From Frigoribacterium sp. CG_9.8 (GTDB lineage: Bacteria; Actinomycetota; Actinomycetes; Actinomycetales; Microbacteriaceae): a stretch of DNA of 64,000 bases. The DNA lies in NCBI RefSeq assembly GCF_015751965.1, contig NZ_JADOVH010000003.1, forward strand, positions 186,001-250,000. Reading direction: 5' to 3'. The translations under genes were made by a program, and so were the position numbers. The notes below the pieces were generated by a model, which saw only the letters and a list, made by a program, of their open reading frames with translations, did no database searches and was not told where the DNA came from. Shown here in pieces: positions 8,190-21,419 of the stretch (the stretch's first letter is position 1; each line of letters begins with the position of its first letter).

Positions 8190-9770
8190 GTGACTGCGGA
8201 CCCCATTGCTGCCCCGACGCCCACGCCATCGCTCCGGGAACTCATCCTCAACCGCAGTGTGAGCCACCCGAGTAGCCGTTACCTCGAGGATGCGCGGTCC
8301 GACCGTTTCGTCGACTACGACGACCTGGCGACACTGGTCCGGACCTGGTGGGACGAGTTCAATACACGAGCCGTCGCTCGGGGTTCGCTCGTATTCATCG
8401 ACCTCGCCGATCCGCTGTCCTTTGCTGTCGTGTTTCTATCCGTCGTGAGCTCCGGCCGCATCGCGGTGCCAATCGACCCCGGTGCTACGGTCGCGGACGT
8501 CGAGCGCATTGCGTCGATCGTCGACGTCGTCAGTGCTCAGGTCAGCGACCGGGAGCAGCCAGCGACTTTGGGGGGTGCAGTGCTGATGCGGCTGGTTGAA
8601 CAGACCGGTACGCCCGAGCAGTCCGATATGCGTGAGCAGACGGGCCTTGCTGAGCTGGCGGGTCCTCCCGCGCTCGGGAAGCACCGCGTGATGCCCGACC
8701 GTTCGGACGGTGGGGGTGGCGTGCTGCTCTTCACTTCCGGCTCTACCGGCACGCCGAAGGGCGTCGAGTTGGACGAGCAACACCTGCTGTTCGTGGCAGG
8801 CGCGGTTGCCGAGCACAACGCGCTACGCCGCTCGGATCGCGGCTACAGTCCCCTCCCGCTTTTCCACGTCAATGCGGAGGTCGTCGGACTGCTTTCCACC
8901 CTTGTCGCCGGTTCGGCGCTTGTTCTTGACCGCCGCTTCCACCGCACTGGTTTCTGGAAGTTGATGGGCAACCGGCGAATCACCTGGATCAACGCGGTCC
9001 CGGCCATCCTCGCCGTGCTTGCGAGGGACGAGGAGCTCCGGGTGCCCGAGCACATTAGATTCATCCGTTCTGCTTCGGCACCTCTTCCCGATGCCGTCCG
9101 CGACGCCTTCTCCTGCACTTCTCTTGTGATCAGCTGGGGCATGACGGAGGGCGCCAGCCAGATCGCCGCGACCCCCCTCGGGCAGCCGCTGCGCGCCGGA
9201 TCCGTAGGACCGCCGATCGGCGGCGAAGTGTCTGTGCGGGATGAGAGTGGACGAGAGTGCGCGGTCGGGGAGGTCGGATCGCTCTGGGTGCGTGGGCAGG
9301 GAATCGTCCGCTCCTATTTCAGCGGACGGGCAGCGGATCGGTTCGATGCGAACGGATGGCTTCTCACTGGCGATCTCGGCCGTGTCGATGACGACGGGTG
9401 GGTCTATCTTTCCGGTCGTTCTGACGACGTGATCAACCGGGGCGGGGAGAAGGTCTACCCGGCCGAGGTCGAGGACGTGCTGCTTGAGGATAAGCGTGTA
9501 CGGGAGGTGGTCGTGGTGGCCCGTCCCGACGCGATTCTCGGCCAGGTGCCGGTTGCCTATGTGATCCCGGTTGTGGACACAGTGTCCGATGCAGTGTCGG
9601 ATGACTCGCTTGTCGCCGACCTTGCGGCACTCTGCGAGGCTCGTTTGCCGCGATTCAAGAGGCCCGTCGAGATCAGCATTGTGGAGGATGTCCCGCGGAC
9701 ACCCACCGGCAAGGTGCAACGCCGTCGAGTGCGCGAATTTGATGCGGCCAACGAAGGGGAATCGGAGTGA
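8190..9770 (+). CDS. class I adenylate-forming enzyme, acyl-CoA synthetase-like
   Basis: A 526-residue AMP-binding enzyme that activates a carboxylic acid as acyl-AMP and usually passes it to CoA. All core motifs are present: LLFTSGSTGTPKGVE near residue 180, the SWGMTEGAS aromatic motif near residue 315, LTGDLG, the hinge SGRSDDVINRGGEKVYP, and the C-terminal lysine in PTGKVQRRR. An acidic, low-conservation insert lies around residues 125-165. The acyltransferase gene starts inside its stop (GTGA overlap), so the two are translationally coupled, and the acyl chain made here may feed that enzyme (inference). The substrate is unknown. Confidence 0.88.
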   Translation: MTADPIAAPTPTPSLRELILNRSVSHPSSRYLEDARSDRFVDYDDLATLVRTWWDEFNTRAVARGSLVFIDLADPLSFAVVFLSVVSSGRIAVPIDPGATVADVERIASIVDVVSAQVSDREQPATLGGAVLMRLVEQTGTPEQSDMREQTGLAELAGPPALGKHRVMPDRSDGGGGVLLFTSGSTGTPKGVELDEQHLLFVAGAVAEHNALRRSDRGYSPLPLFHVNAEVVGLLSTLVAGSALVLDRRFHRTGFWKLMGNRRITWINAVPAILAVLARDEELRVPEHIRFIRSASAPLPDAVRDAFSCTSLVISWGMTEGASQIAATPLGQPLRAGSVGPPIGGEVSVRDESGRECAVGEVGSLWVRGQGIVRSYFSGRAADRFDANGWLLTGDLGRVDDDGWVYLSGRSDDVINRGGEKVYPAEVEDVLLEDKRVREVVVVARPDAILGQVPVAYVIPVVDTVSDAVSDDSLVADLAALCEARLPRFKRPVEISIVEDVPRTPTGKVQRRRVREFDAANEGESE

Positions 9771-10915
9771 CCGATCCGTTGGCCGCTGCCACACCGCCAC
9801 CGGCGAAGCGGATGACGTCTCCGCACCTGTACGAGGTGGACGTCGTTCGCATCCTCACCTTCGCCTCCGTCATCGCCGTACACACCACCAGTCAAACGGT
9901 CGCGGACGATGACCTCGTGCTCTACGGGTTTCTTGCCCTGGTGCATTTCACCCGTGAGGTGTTTTTTGCCCTGACAGCGTTCGTGCTGATCTACAGCTAT
10001 CTCAACCGTCCCCAGCCGATGAAGACGTTCCTTCCCCGTCGATTCCTACTCGTCGGGGTGCCCTATCTTCTGTGGTCGGTCATCTACTTCGTGGTGGGCA
10101 TAATCCGCACGCCCGGTGGCACATTCGGGGAGATGCTCCTGCGGCTCGGCGGCGACATCCTCACTGGAACCGCCTTCTACCACCTCTACTTCCTGCTCGT
10201 GACAATGCAGGTGTACCTGCTGGTACCGGTGATGCTGTGGCTGGTGCGTCGAACCCGGGGTAAACATCCGCTACTTCTCGGCAGCAGTCTCGCCATCCAG
10301 TTGGTGCTCACCGGGCTTTACATGTACTTTCCCGATGTCACCTCCGGCATCAACGATTTCAATAAGCAACTCTTTTTCAGTTACCAGTTCTTCATCATCG
10401 CCGGTGCCGTTGCCGCCGACCATTCGGCGGCGTTCCTCGCCTGGATCAGATGCCACCGCCGCGCCATCGGATTCGTCGTCGTAGCCACCGCGGCGTGCAC
10501 TCTCGGCGTCTATATCGTCAATATGCTGACAGGCCGCAGCCCGTATCGGGCGGGGACCCCACTGCAGCCGATCGAGATGCTCTGGTCGATCGCGGTGGCC
10601 CTCGGTTTCCTCGCCGTCGGCACGTGGTGGGCCGACCGGCGTGACCCACGCAGTGTCGTAGCGAAGAGCCTCGATCTGGGATCGGACCGATCGTTTGGCA
10701 TCTTTCTATCGCATCCGCTCTTTATCTGGCTGCTGCTGTGGGCAGGCGATGACTGGCTGGAACGCAGCGTGCCAAAGCCCTGGTTGACGCTCGTGACCTA
10801 TGTGCTCGTGGTGCTGCTCTCACTCGGCCTCACCGAACTGTCTCGGCGTTCATGGTTCAGCCTCGGCCTCACCGGCCGGAGGTTCAGTTCGAGGAAGTCT
10901 GTTCGCGCTAGCTGA
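9767..10915 (+). CDS. membrane acyltransferase, acyltransferase-3 family
   Basis: A 382-residue integral membrane protein with about ten hydrophobic segments. It starts like the Acyl_transf_3 (OafA/NodX) family with YEVDVVRILTFASVIAVHTT, which contains the aspartate-valine-arginine motif and the membrane histidine expected to act in O-acyl transfer. These enzymes acylate exported polysaccharides, lipids or antibiotics. The GTG start overlaps the stop of the acyl-CoA ligase by 4 bp. The pair looks like a self-contained acylation module, but nothing nearby identifies the acceptor. Confidence 0.82.
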   Translation: MTDPLAAATPPPAKRMTSPHLYEVDVVRILTFASVIAVHTTSQTVADDDLVLYGFLALVHFTREVFFALTAFVLIYSYLNRPQPMKTFLPRRFLLVGVPYLLWSVIYFVVGIIRTPGGTFGEMLLRLGGDILTGTAFYHLYFLLVTMQVYLLVPVMLWLVRRTRGKHPLLLGSSLAIQLVLTGLYMYFPDVTSGINDFNKQLFFSYQFFIIAGAVAADHSAAFLAWIRCHRRAIGFVVVATAACTLGVYIVNMLTGRSPYRAGTPLQPIEMLWSIAVALGFLAVGTWWADRRDPRSVVAKSLDLGSDRSFGIFLSHPLFIWLLLWAGDDWLERSVPKPWLTLVTYVLVVLLSLGLTELSRRSWFSLGLTGRRFSSRKSVRAS

Positions 10916-10921
10916 TGCTGT

Positions 10922-10951
10922 ACGGCAGTACTTGCTACGGCAGTACTCGCT
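10922..10951. repeat. 15-bp direct repeat, two copies, across the MFS stop codon
   Basis: Two adjacent 15-bp units (10922-10936 and 10937-10951) differ at one base. The unit nearer the gene encodes the last residues RVLP and the stop, and the other copy lies just behind it. Confidence 0.7.
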
Positions 10952-12236
10952 GCGGTTTCATCACGGCCGCGACGACTGCCGCTGCGGCGAGAAGTGCAAT
11001 GGATGCGGCGAACGGCCATTGCCACCCTGCTGCGCCAACCAGGTAGCCGAAGAGAATCGGCGAGAAAATTCCCGCAAGGCCGAAGCCGGTGTTCATCATG
11101 CCGCTCGCGGTGCCCGACCATTCCGGCGCCACATCCATCGGGATCGCCCAGAGGGTGGCATTGCAGAGTTCGAGGAAGAAAAATGACAGGGAAAGCGAAA
11201 GTATTGCGAGGGGGAGATCGTTGCCGAACAGTAGTGGCGTGAGACAGACGAGCGACCCGATCAGGCCGATCAGAAGGATGAACCGGCGGGCATTGCGCAG
11301 ATTGCCGGTGCGACGGAGGATTCGATCGCTGAAAATGCCACCAACGGTATCGCCGACGACACCGGCGAGCAACACGACAGCAGTGAACACCGCATAGTCG
11401 ACAAGGGCGAGGCCGTAGCGGTCCGCGAGGAAGGAGGGGATCCAGGTGAGGAAGACCCAGAGGGTCCAGCCGTAGCCGAAGTCCACAAAGGTCACCGGCA
11501 GGATCGTGCGGATCAGTCGCTTCCACGGCACGGGCGGCCGCGCAGCTTTCTCCAACGCCCGGGGGAGCTCGCTGAGTTCCTGTTCAGTGATGCGGGGATA
11601 GTCCTGCGGCCGATCCCGGAAGAGAGTGACCCAGAGCACCGCCCAGAGCGCGCTGAGCGCACCGATGATGATGAATGACACCTGCCACCCGGCGATTGGG
11701 CCGCCGAGCGAGTCGCCCCAGATGATCAGTCCGCCGACGATCAAGGGTGCCGCAGCATTTCCGAGCCGGGATGCCGAATGCACGATTCCCTGGACAAAGC
11801 CGTTTCGATCGATCGGCACCCATTTCGCCATTGCGAAGGTCGCGGTGGGAAACGCTGCCGATTCTGTGAGCCCGAGCAAGAGACGCGCACCGACAAGCGA
11901 GGCGAGTCCGACGGAGAAACCGGTGGCAATGGTTGCAACACACCAGAGAATGCCAATCCAGAACAGTGCTTTTCGCGGTCCGATCCGCTCTCCGAGATTG
12001 CCACCGATGATCTGGAAGAGCGCATAGGGAAGCGAAAAGGCTGCGACGGCAACGCCAAATTCCGCGGTCGTGAGATCGAGAGCCGTGATGATCGTCGGCC
12101 CTGCGGTCGAAATATTGGTGCGATCGATGTAGGAGATTGCGTACATGATGCACAGCAGAATCACGACACGACCACGCATGCGACCGAAGATCGGGCTCGC
12201 TTTCGCCGGACTCGGGCGGGACTGTGTGACGGTCAT
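10935..12236 (-). CDS. MFS transporter, anion:cation symporter (ACS) family
   Basis: A 433-residue major facilitator with about twelve membrane segments. The first helix region CIMYAISYIDRTNIS is the hallmark of the ACS family (hexuronate, glucarate, phthalate and similar organic anions), and an RDRPQDYP-type central loop follows. The frame is open for 29 more codons upstream, but ATG 12236 (MTVTQSRPSP) has AGAAAG about 8 bases before it and fits the family. It is a single minus-strand gene divergent from uvrB across about 215 bp, with no regulator nearby. The substrate cannot be read from the sequence. Confidence 0.88.
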   Translation of the reverse strand: MTVTQSRPSPAKASPIFGRMRGRVVILLCIMYAISYIDRTNISTAGPTIITALDLTTAEFGVAVAAFSLPYALFQIIGGNLGERIGPRKALFWIGILWCVATIATGFSVGLASLVGARLLLGLTESAAFPTATFAMAKWVPIDRNGFVQGIVHSASRLGNAAAPLIVGGLIIWGDSLGGPIAGWQVSFIIIGALSALWAVLWVTLFRDRPQDYPRITEQELSELPRALEKAARPPVPWKRLIRTILPVTFVDFGYGWTLWVFLTWIPSFLADRYGLALVDYAVFTAVVLLAGVVGDTVGGIFSDRILRRTGNLRNARRFILLIGLIGSLVCLTPLLFGNDLPLAILSLSLSFFFLELCNATLWAIPMDVAPEWSGTASGMMNTGFGLAGIFSPILFGYLVGAAGWQWPFAASIALLAAAAVVAAVMKPQRVLP

Positions 12237-12439
12237 CGTGTTTCTTTCTGCCGTCGTAGTGAGGTGGTGGTGAAAAAACGGGATCCGTGTCGCTTCGGTG
12301 TCTCGGTTGCCATGAAAATTCACCGGTTATCTCTATGCAACGCCTGATGGGGCACTCGCACAATGACTAGAGGCGAGTGCAGTGCAGGTCATGAATTCTG
12401 CCATAGGAGATATCCAGCAGTGGTGTCGGTGGCGCTGCC

Positions 12440-12445
12440 TAAGCT
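12440..12445 (+). promoter_or_regulatory. -10 box TAAGCT of a leaderless uvrB transcript
   Basis: TAAGCT is six bases before ATG 12452. The 12237-12451 intergenic region was checked for an actinobacterial LexA box (GAAC-N4-GTTC type); none was found. Confidence 0.5.
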
Positions 12446-12451
12446 TGAAAC

Positions 12452-14521
12452 ATGGAGCCAACACGCGCCGTACGACCGTTCGAGGTCATCAGCGAATACA
12501 CACCAAGCGGGGATCAGCCCACAGCGATCGCCGAACTGACCGCGCGGGTAAACGCGGGGGAGACCGACATCGTGTTGCTCGGTGCGACCGGTACTGGCAA
12601 GTCGGCCACTACGGCCTGGCTGATTGAAGCGGTGCAGCGCCCGACCCTCGTGCTTGCACACAACAAGACGCTTGCTGCGCAGTTGGCCACCGAGTTCCGC
12701 GAGCTCATGCCGAATAACGCGGTCGAATACTTTGTCTCCTACTACGACTACTACCAGCCGGAGGCGTATGTGCCACAGACCGATACCTTCATCGAGAAGG
12801 ACTCCTCGGTCAACGCCGAGGTTGAGCGGTTGCGGCACTCCACGACCAATGCGCTGCTCAGCCGTCGGGACGTAATTGTCGTCTCGACAGTGTCCTGCAT
12901 CTATGGACTCGGTTCCTCGGAGGAGTACCTCGAGGCGATGATGGCGCTCCAGGTCGGCATGACGATCAATCGCGAGACGCTGATCCGCAAGTTCGTTTCG
13001 ATGCAGTACCAGCGCAATGACGTGGACTTCTCCCGTGGCAATTTTCGCGTGCGGGGCGACACGATAGAGATTATTCCGATGTATGAGGAGCTGGCGATCC
13101 GCATCGAGATGTTCGGTGACGAGGTCGAGGGTCTGTATAGCCTGCATCCGCTCACTGGCGATGTGGTGAAGAAGCTCGACGCGGTTTCGGTATTTCCCGG
13201 CTCACACTATGTCGCAGGCCAAGACCGCATGCACGCGGCAATCAAGACCATCAAGGTAGAGCTCGAAGAGCGGCTCGCACAGCTCGAGAAAGAGGGCAAA
13301 CTTCTCGAGGCACAGCGGCTGCGCATGCGCACGACCTTCGATATCGAGATGATGGAGCAGATCGGGTTCTGCAGCGGAATCGAGAACTATTCTCGCCACA
13401 TCGACCAGCGCCAACCTGGCGAAGCTCCGCACTGTCTGATCGACTATTTTCCCGATGACCTCCTTGTCGTCATCGATGAGTCTCATGTCACTGTGCCGCA
13501 AATCGGTGCGATGTATGAGGGGGATGCGTCGCGCAAGCGCACTCTCGTCGAACACGGCTTCCGACTCCCGAGCGCCCTCGACAACCGTCCTCTCAAGTTC
13601 AATGAGTTTCTCGATCGAGTCGGCCAGAAGGTATATCTCTCGGCGACACCGGGCAAGTATGAGATGGGGATCACCGACAGCGTGGTGCAGCAAATCATCC
13701 GCCCAACCGGGTTGATCGATCCCGAGATCGTCGTCAAGCCCTCCAAGGGCCAGATCGACGATCTGCTCGAGGAAATCCGCAAACGCACCGCGCTCAACGA
13801 ACGAGTACTTGTGACCACACTCACCAAGAAGATGGCGGAGGAGCTCACCGAGTTTCTTGGTGAAGCGGGGGTTCGAGTTCGCTACCTGCATTCGGATGTC
13901 GATACCCTTCGCCGCGTCGAGCTGCTCACGGAACTGCGACAGGGCGTCTATGACGTACTGGTCGGCATCAACCTGCTGCGGGAGGGCCTCGACCTCCCGG
14001 AAGTTTCCCTCGTGGCGATCCTCGATGCTGATAAGGAGGGTTTCCTGCGCTCGTCGACTTCGCTCATCCAGACCATCGGTCGCGCAGCGCGTAACGTTTC
14101 CGGCGCGGTCCACATGTATGCCGACGTGATGACCGACTCGATGAAACTCGCGATTTCCGAGACGACACGTCGCCGGGAACTGCAGGTGGCCTACAACCTC
14201 GAGCGCGGCGTCGATCCGCAACCGCTGCGCAAAAAGATCGCCGACATCACCGAGTCACTCAATCGTGAGGGAGCCGACACTGCGCAGTTGCTTGCCGGCC
14301 GGAACGGGCGCACGCGCGCTCCGACACCCAACCTCAAGCGTCATGGCGGTCTTGCGGCCAGCGGTGCCAATGACCTCGAGTCGATCATCCGCGATCTCAA
14401 CGACCAGATGCTTCAGGCCGCTGGGGAGCTAAAGTTCGAGCTCGCTGGTCGATTACGAGACGAGGTGTCCGACCTGAAGAAGGAGCTGCGGCAGATGGAG
14501 GCCGCCGGCCACATCTCCTGA
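12452..14521 (+). CDS. uvrB: excinuclease ABC subunit B
   Basis: A 689-residue UvrB, the damage-verification helicase of nucleotide excision repair. The Walker A motif GATGTGKS is near residues 43-50. The beta-hairpin [14 protein letters not shown] that threads between the strands is near residues 91-104. DESHV (Walker B) is mid-protein, helicase motifs end in QTIGRAARN, and a UVR coiled domain that binds UvrC occupies roughly residues 645-680. Length is normal. uvrA and uvrC lie 1 and 4 kb downstream on the same strand, with a GNAT gene inserted on the other strand. Confidence 0.98.
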   Translation: MEPTRAVRPFEVISEYTPSGDQPTAIAELTARVNAGETDIVLLGATGTGKSATTAWLIEAVQRPTLVLAHNKTLAAQLATEFRELMPNNAVEYFVSYYDYYQPEAYVPQTDTFIEKDSSVNAEVERLRHSTTNALLSRRDVIVVSTVSCIYGLGSSEEYLEAMMALQVGMTINRETLIRKFVSMQYQRNDVDFSRGNFRVRGDTIEIIPMYEELAIRIEMFGDEVEGLYSLHPLTGDVVKKLDAVSVFPGSHYVAGQDRMHAAIKTIKVELEERLAQLEKEGKLLEAQRLRMRTTFDIEMMEQIGFCSGIENYSRHIDQRQPGEAPHCLIDYFPDDLLVVIDESHVTVPQIGAMYEGDASRKRTLVEHGFRLPSALDNRPLKFNEFLDRVGQKVYLSATPGKYEMGITDSVVQQIIRPTGLIDPEIVVKPSKGQIDDLLEEIRKRTALNERVLVTTLTKKMAEELTEFLGEAGVRVRYLHSDVDTLRRVELLTELRQGVYDVLVGINLLREGLDLPEVSLVAILDADKEGFLRSSTSLIQTIGRAARNVSGAVHMYADVMTDSMKLAISETTRRRELQVAYNLERGVDPQPLRKKIADITESLNREGADTAQLLAGRNGRTRAPTPNLKRHGGLAASGANDLESIIRDLNDQMLQAAGELKFELAGRLRDEVSDLKKELRQMEAAGHIS

Positions 14522-14556
14522 GGCCGAGGTCCCGCAAGCACGACCGGTCCCTCTCC

Positions 14557-15360
14557 CTATTTCCTCCAGCGGTAGGGCGTTGTAGTCGAGACGGCAACCA
14601 TTCCAGAGCGTTCAAGAATGGGTCGCGAATACTCGGTCGAGTCGCTGTGAATCAGCGTCTTTCCCAGTGCGATTGCTGCACGAGCCCGAGCGGCTGTCAT
14701 CGCACGGTAAATCCCTCGACCGCGCCACTCGTGGCGAGTTGCACCACCCCAGATTCCGGCAAAGTCAGAATCCTTGATCGGATCGAGCCGCCCAGCAGTC
14801 ACGATCTCACCACCGGTCTCACCGATCCACAGTTGCATTCCGTCCGCCACTGACAGCCTCCGCAGGATGTCGTTCGCCGTCTGGTCGGAAACGGGATCGC
14901 CGAATACCTCATCCTGCATCGCACTCATTGCACGAACATCCGCCTCCGAGGTCACCTGTCGCACCGTCACACCCTCCGGAACTGGCGCGTCACCGGCAAG
15001 AGCCATGGCATCACCGATCACGATCGATTCCGCCTCATCCGGCGTAAAACCGTACTCCGTTAGTGCCTCGGAGAGCCCCGGGGCATCATCGTGTCCGCGC
15101 GTCTTCCATTCGACCTGCTCGATGGCGGGGTCAGACCGGTAATAACCCAGAGCCTCCGGGATGAGCAGTCGGATAGCCTCTGCAGTTGCGTTGCCGAGAT
15201 CACGGTAGGTGATGAACCCGCGTCCGCCGATGAAGGTCGCCAGGCGCAGCGGGCCGAGGCTGGTCACGGTCATGGCGCTCGTGGTCTCAGCGTCGGTGCG
15301 CAGCTGGGCGTCGTACGCGGCTAACAGTCGATCGCGAGTGTTCGTTTCGTTGGTTGTCAT
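14557..15360 (-). CDS. GNAT family N-acetyltransferase
   Basis: A 267-residue protein. The C-terminal half is a GNAT fold, with the acetyl-CoA loop recognisable in the segment RHEWRGRGIYRAMTAARARA and a preceding strand GIWGGAT; the N-terminal half is unassigned. The open frame extends 12 codons upstream, but ATG 15360 has GGAGAA eight bases before it. It lies between uvrB and uvrA on the opposite strand, so it is an insertion in the uvr cluster. The acceptor is unknown. Confidence 0.8.
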   Translation of the reverse strand: MTTNETNTRDRLLAAYDAQLRTDAETTSAMTVTSLGPLRLATFIGGRGFITYRDLGNATAEAIRLLIPEALGYYRSDPAIEQVEWKTRGHDDAPGLSEALTEYGFTPDEAESIVIGDAMALAGDAPVPEGVTVRQVTSEADVRAMSAMQDEVFGDPVSDQTANDILRRLSVADGMQLWIGETGGEIVTAGRLDPIKDSDFAGIWGGATRHEWRGRGIYRAMTAARARAAIALGKTLIHSDSTEYSRPILERSGMVAVSTTTPYRWRK

Positions 15361-15454
15361 CTGAGCATTCTCCATGAACGCGTGTGCCTGCCGCACGGCG
15401 GCACAAACCGCTCCGCGCTGAGCGAATCCCGAGGTTCACTGTCGGTGGCCTGCA

Positions 15455-15460
15455 TAGAAT
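15455..15460 (+). promoter_or_regulatory. -10 box TAGAAT of a leaderless uvrA transcript
   Basis: TAGAAT is seven bases before GTG 15468. This supports the shorter UvrA start over the longer frame that begins at 15384. Confidence 0.6.
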
Positions 15461-15467
15461 CTATAGA

Positions 15468-18392
<2,925 letters not shown>

Positions 18393-18401
18393 CTGCCAAC
18401 C

Positions 18402-20363
18402 ATGTCCGAGACTGTAGCCTGGCGTCCACGGGCGGGCGAGATCCCCCAGCAACCAGGGGTCTACTGCTTCCGTGACGTCGCCCAGCGGGTGCTGTATGTC
18501 GGAAAGGCAAAAAACCTCCGCGCCCGGCTGAGCAACTACTTTGCGCCGCTGGCAAGCCTGCACGAGCGCACCCGGCGGATGGTGCTGAGTGCGGCATCCG
18601 TCGAGTGGACCGTTGTCGGCACGGAATTCGAAGCGCTCCAGCTCGAGTTCACCTGGATAAAGGAATTCGACCCACCATTCAACGTGCAGTTCCGCGACGA
18701 CAAGTCCTACCCCTACCTCGCGATCACTCTCGGGGAAGATGTGCCGCGAGTGCTGGTGACCCGCAATCGTAATCTCAAGGGAGCCCGCTATTTCGGGCCG
18801 TATACGAAGGCGTGGGCGATTCGCGAAACGGTGGATCTCATGCTCAAGGCGTTCCCGATGCGCAGCTGCTCGGAATCCACCTACAAGCGTGCGGAACAGA
18901 CGGGCCGACCGTGCCTGCTCGGCGACATCGGCAAGTGTGCGGCGCCCTGCGTCGGTCGGGTGACCAAGGGGGAGCACAAGTCGATCGCGCTCGACTTCGC
19001 CTCGTTCATGGCTGGCAACGACTCCAAATACGTTGGCGAAGTCTCCAAGAAGATGAAGGCGGCATCAGCGGAGCAGGACTACGAGTCGGCGGCCAAGTTC
19101 CGCGATCAACTTGGTGCACTCACGACTGCACTGTCGAAGAACACGGTGGTGCTTTCTGACGACGTGGATGCCGACATCTTTGGTATTGCGCATGACGAGC
19201 TCGCTGCAGCGGTGCAGCAGTTCACCGTGCGCGGTGGACGCATCCGGGGGGTGCGCAGCTGGGTGGTAGACAAGGAGCTCGACCTGGAATTGGACGAGCT
19301 GGTGGAGACCGTCGTGCACAACGCCTACGACGAGCTCGATCCGCCGCGGCTCGTCGTGGTGCCCAAGCTGCCAGACGACGCGGCCGAGCTCGAGACCTGG
19401 CTCACCGAATTGCGCCTCGAGCGAGGTGTGGGCAACGGCCGTGTTGTGATGCGTGTTGCCCAGCGCGGTGAGCTCGCCGCGCTGGCTCTCACCGTGGCCA
19501 CGAACGCTCGTAATTCGCTCATCCTCTACAAGACGCGCAGAAGCGGTGACTTCGTGGCGCGATCGCAGGCTCTGGCTGACATTCAGGATGCCCTCGGCAT
19601 GGAAGATGCACCGCTGCGTATGGAGTGTTACGACGTATCGCACCTGAGCGGAACAAACATCGTCGCGTCGATGGTCGTCTTCGAAGACGGCTTACCGCGC
19701 AAAGACCAGTACCGTCGGTTCAGCATCCCGGAGTCAACCGACGACACGGAATCGATCTACCAGACGCTCTCCCGACGGCTCGCTCATCTCGATGACGATC
19801 CGGCGGCACAGGTTGCTGCTGCACTGTCCGCGGTCCAGTCCGACTCTTCGGGTAACTCCAGCACTGTGGGTGAGACAGGCAATGTGGGCGAGCCGGATAC
19901 TTCCAGCTCACCCGCGGCCCGGCCGCGTTTCGCCTATCGCCCAAGCCTGCTCATCGTCGACGGCGGCCAACCGCAGGTGGCCGCCGCTGCCCGCGCCTTG
20001 CAGGACGCGGGGATCACCGGGATAGCGCTGTGTGGGATTGCAAAACGGCTGGAGGAGATCTGGCTTCCCGGGAATGATTACCCGGTCATCCTGCCCCGCA
20101 ACAGCGACGCTCTCTTCCTGATTCAACGTATCCGCGATGAGGCTCACCGGTTCGCCATTACCTACCAGCGACAGCGGCGCAAGCGCGATCTGGGGTCGGT
20201 ACTCTCCGAGATTCCCGGCCTCGGTCCGGCCCGGGTGAAGGAACTGCTGCGTCACTTTGGCTCGGTCACCCAGCTTCGAGCGGCTGAGCCGACGGCCATT
20301 GCTGAGGTAAAGGGTGTTGGCACCGTGATCGCACAGACCATCTTTGAGAAACTTCGGGAGTGA
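18402..20363 (+). CDS. uvrC: excinuclease ABC subunit C
   Basis: A 653-residue UvrC, which makes both incisions in nucleotide excision repair. An N-terminal GIY-YIG nuclease domain opens with PGVYCFRD and [18 protein letters not shown] motif lies around residues 205-240, an RNase H-like nuclease domain contains [10 protein letters not shown] and VDGGQPQV, and the tail has helix-hairpin-helix motifs ([13 protein letters not shown]). A Ser/Gly/Glu-rich insert of about 40 residues sits just before the [13 protein letters not shown] segment and is probably a flexible loop. It starts 9 bp after uvrA. Confidence 0.98.
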   Translation: MSETVAWRPRAGEIPQQPGVYCFRDVAQRVLYVGKAKNLRARLSNYFAPLASLHERTRRMVLSAASVEWTVVGTEFEALQLEFTWIKEFDPPFNVQFRDDKSYPYLAITLGEDVPRVLVTRNRNLKGARYFGPYTKAWAIRETVDLMLKAFPMRSCSESTYKRAEQTGRPCLLGDIGKCAAPCVGRVTKGEHKSIALDFASFMAGNDSKYVGEVSKKMKAASAEQDYESAAKFRDQLGALTTALSKNTVVLSDDVDADIFGIAHDELAAAVQQFTVRGGRIRGVRSWVVDKELDLELDELVETVVHNAYDELDPPRLVVVPKLPDDAAELETWLTELRLERGVGNGRVVMRVAQRGELAALALTVATNARNSLILYKTRRSGDFVARSQALADIQDALGMEDAPLRMECYDVSHLSGTNIVASMVVFEDGLPRKDQYRRFSIPESTDDTESIYQTLSRRLAHLDDDPAAQVAAALSAVQSDSSGNSSTVGETGNVGEPDTSSSPAARPRFAYRPSLLIVDGGQPQVAAAARALQDAGITGIALCGIAKRLEEIWLPGNDYPVILPRNSDALFLIQRIRDEAHRFAITYQRQRRKRDLGSVLSEIPGLGPARVKELLRHFGSVTQLRAAEPTAIAEVKGVGTVIAQTIFEKLRE

Positions 20364-20418
20364 GTTGGTCGGTAGGCTTGAATCTCAGACAACCGCACAG
20401 GAGTGAAGGTGTGACCAC

Positions 20419-21312
20419 GTGATGACCGGTAACAGCTACCGCGAGGCGGACCAGCATCAGGAGGTACTCATCGTCACCGGTATGTCCGGTGCCGGGCGAT
20501 CCACAGTCGGTAACGCCCTCGAGGACCTCGGCTGGTATGTCGTAGACAATTTGCCGCCTCAAATGCTGCGTCCCCTTGTCGAACTGGCCGGCAGGGCCGG
20601 AACCAACCTGCCGAAGGTGGCTGCGGTAGTGGATGTGCGCGGCGGCAAGCTTTTCGCTGACTTCGAAGAGACGGTCGAGGCACTGCGCGAGGCGACTCCC
20701 GTGCGCGTGCTCTTCCTCGAAGCGACAGACGCGGCCCTCGTCCGCCGGTTCGAACAGGTTCGGCGCCCGCATCCACTGCAGAGTGACGGCACGCTCCTCG
20801 ACGGAATCGGCGCCGAACGACAGCGGATGCTCGGGCTGCGCGAGTCGAGTGACATCATCGTCGACACCTCCGACCTCAACATCCACCAACTCGCAACGAA
20901 GATCTCAGAAACTTTTTCCAGTGCCGACACACCGGGGTTGCAACTCACCGTGATGAGCTTCGGTTACAAGTACGGGCTACCAGCAGATGCCGACCTCGTA
21001 GCCGACATGCGGTTTTTGCCGAATCCGTTCTGGGTGCCTTCACTGCGCACGCTTAGCGGACTCGATGCAGAAGTAAGTGATTACGTGCTCGCCCAGGAGG
21101 GTGCAAGCGAATTCGTGGATCGATACGTGCTCGCCCTCACCCCGGTACTCGCCGGCTTCCAGCGCGAAAACAAGAGACACGCTACGATCGCCATTGGGTG
21201 CACGGGGGGGAAGCACCGGTCGGTAGCGATCGTGCAACGCCTTGCCGCTCTTCTACGTGAGCAACCCGGTGTTGCCGTCAGTATCAAACACCGCGATCTC
21301 GGCCGAGAGTAG
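20419..21312 (+). CDS. rapZ: RapZ/YvcJ family nucleotide-binding protein
   Basis: A 297-residue P-loop protein of the RapZ family. The Walker A loop is GMSGAGRST near residue 21, with arginine in place of lysine, a form common in actinobacterial members. The C-terminal domain has the conserved SFGYKYGLPADADLVADMRFLPNPFW and GCTGGKHRSV blocks. In E. coli RapZ is an RNase adaptor that controls GlmS; in Gram-positives its role is less clear. GTG 20419 and ATG 20422 are both possible starts, preceded by GAAGGTG. It follows uvrC by 55 bp and precedes whiA, but yvcK, often found between them, is absent. Confidence 0.93.
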   Translation: MMTGNSYREADQHQEVLIVTGMSGAGRSTVGNALEDLGWYVVDNLPPQMLRPLVELAGRAGTNLPKVAAVVDVRGGKLFADFEETVEALREATPVRVLFLEATDAALVRRFEQVRRPHPLQSDGTLLDGIGAERQRMLGLRESSDIIVDTSDLNIHQLATKISETFSSADTPGLQLTVMSFGYKYGLPADADLVADMRFLPNPFWVPSLRTLSGLDAEVSDYVLAQEGASEFVDRYVLALTPVLAGFQRENKRHATIAIGCTGGKHRSVAIVQRLAALLREQPGVAVSIKHRDLGRE

Positions 21313-21419
21313 GAACGACGAACCGCGCTGCTCATCACGCCGGTGTTCGCACCGTGCGGTCGGACCCCAGACGCGGTCTGACCGTGTGATCTAAAACAAC
21401 TCAAAGTAAGGAATACGGA

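Noticed and set aside
15421-15440. possible LexA box before uvrA (GAATCCCGAGGTTC)
   Set aside because: The half-sites are eight bases apart instead of six, so the spacing does not fit the actinobacterial SOS box.
20479-20505. RapZ Walker A with Arg instead of Lys as a loss-of-function sign
   Set aside because: The GxSGAGRS form is common among actinobacterial RapZ proteins as I recall, so it is probably normal.
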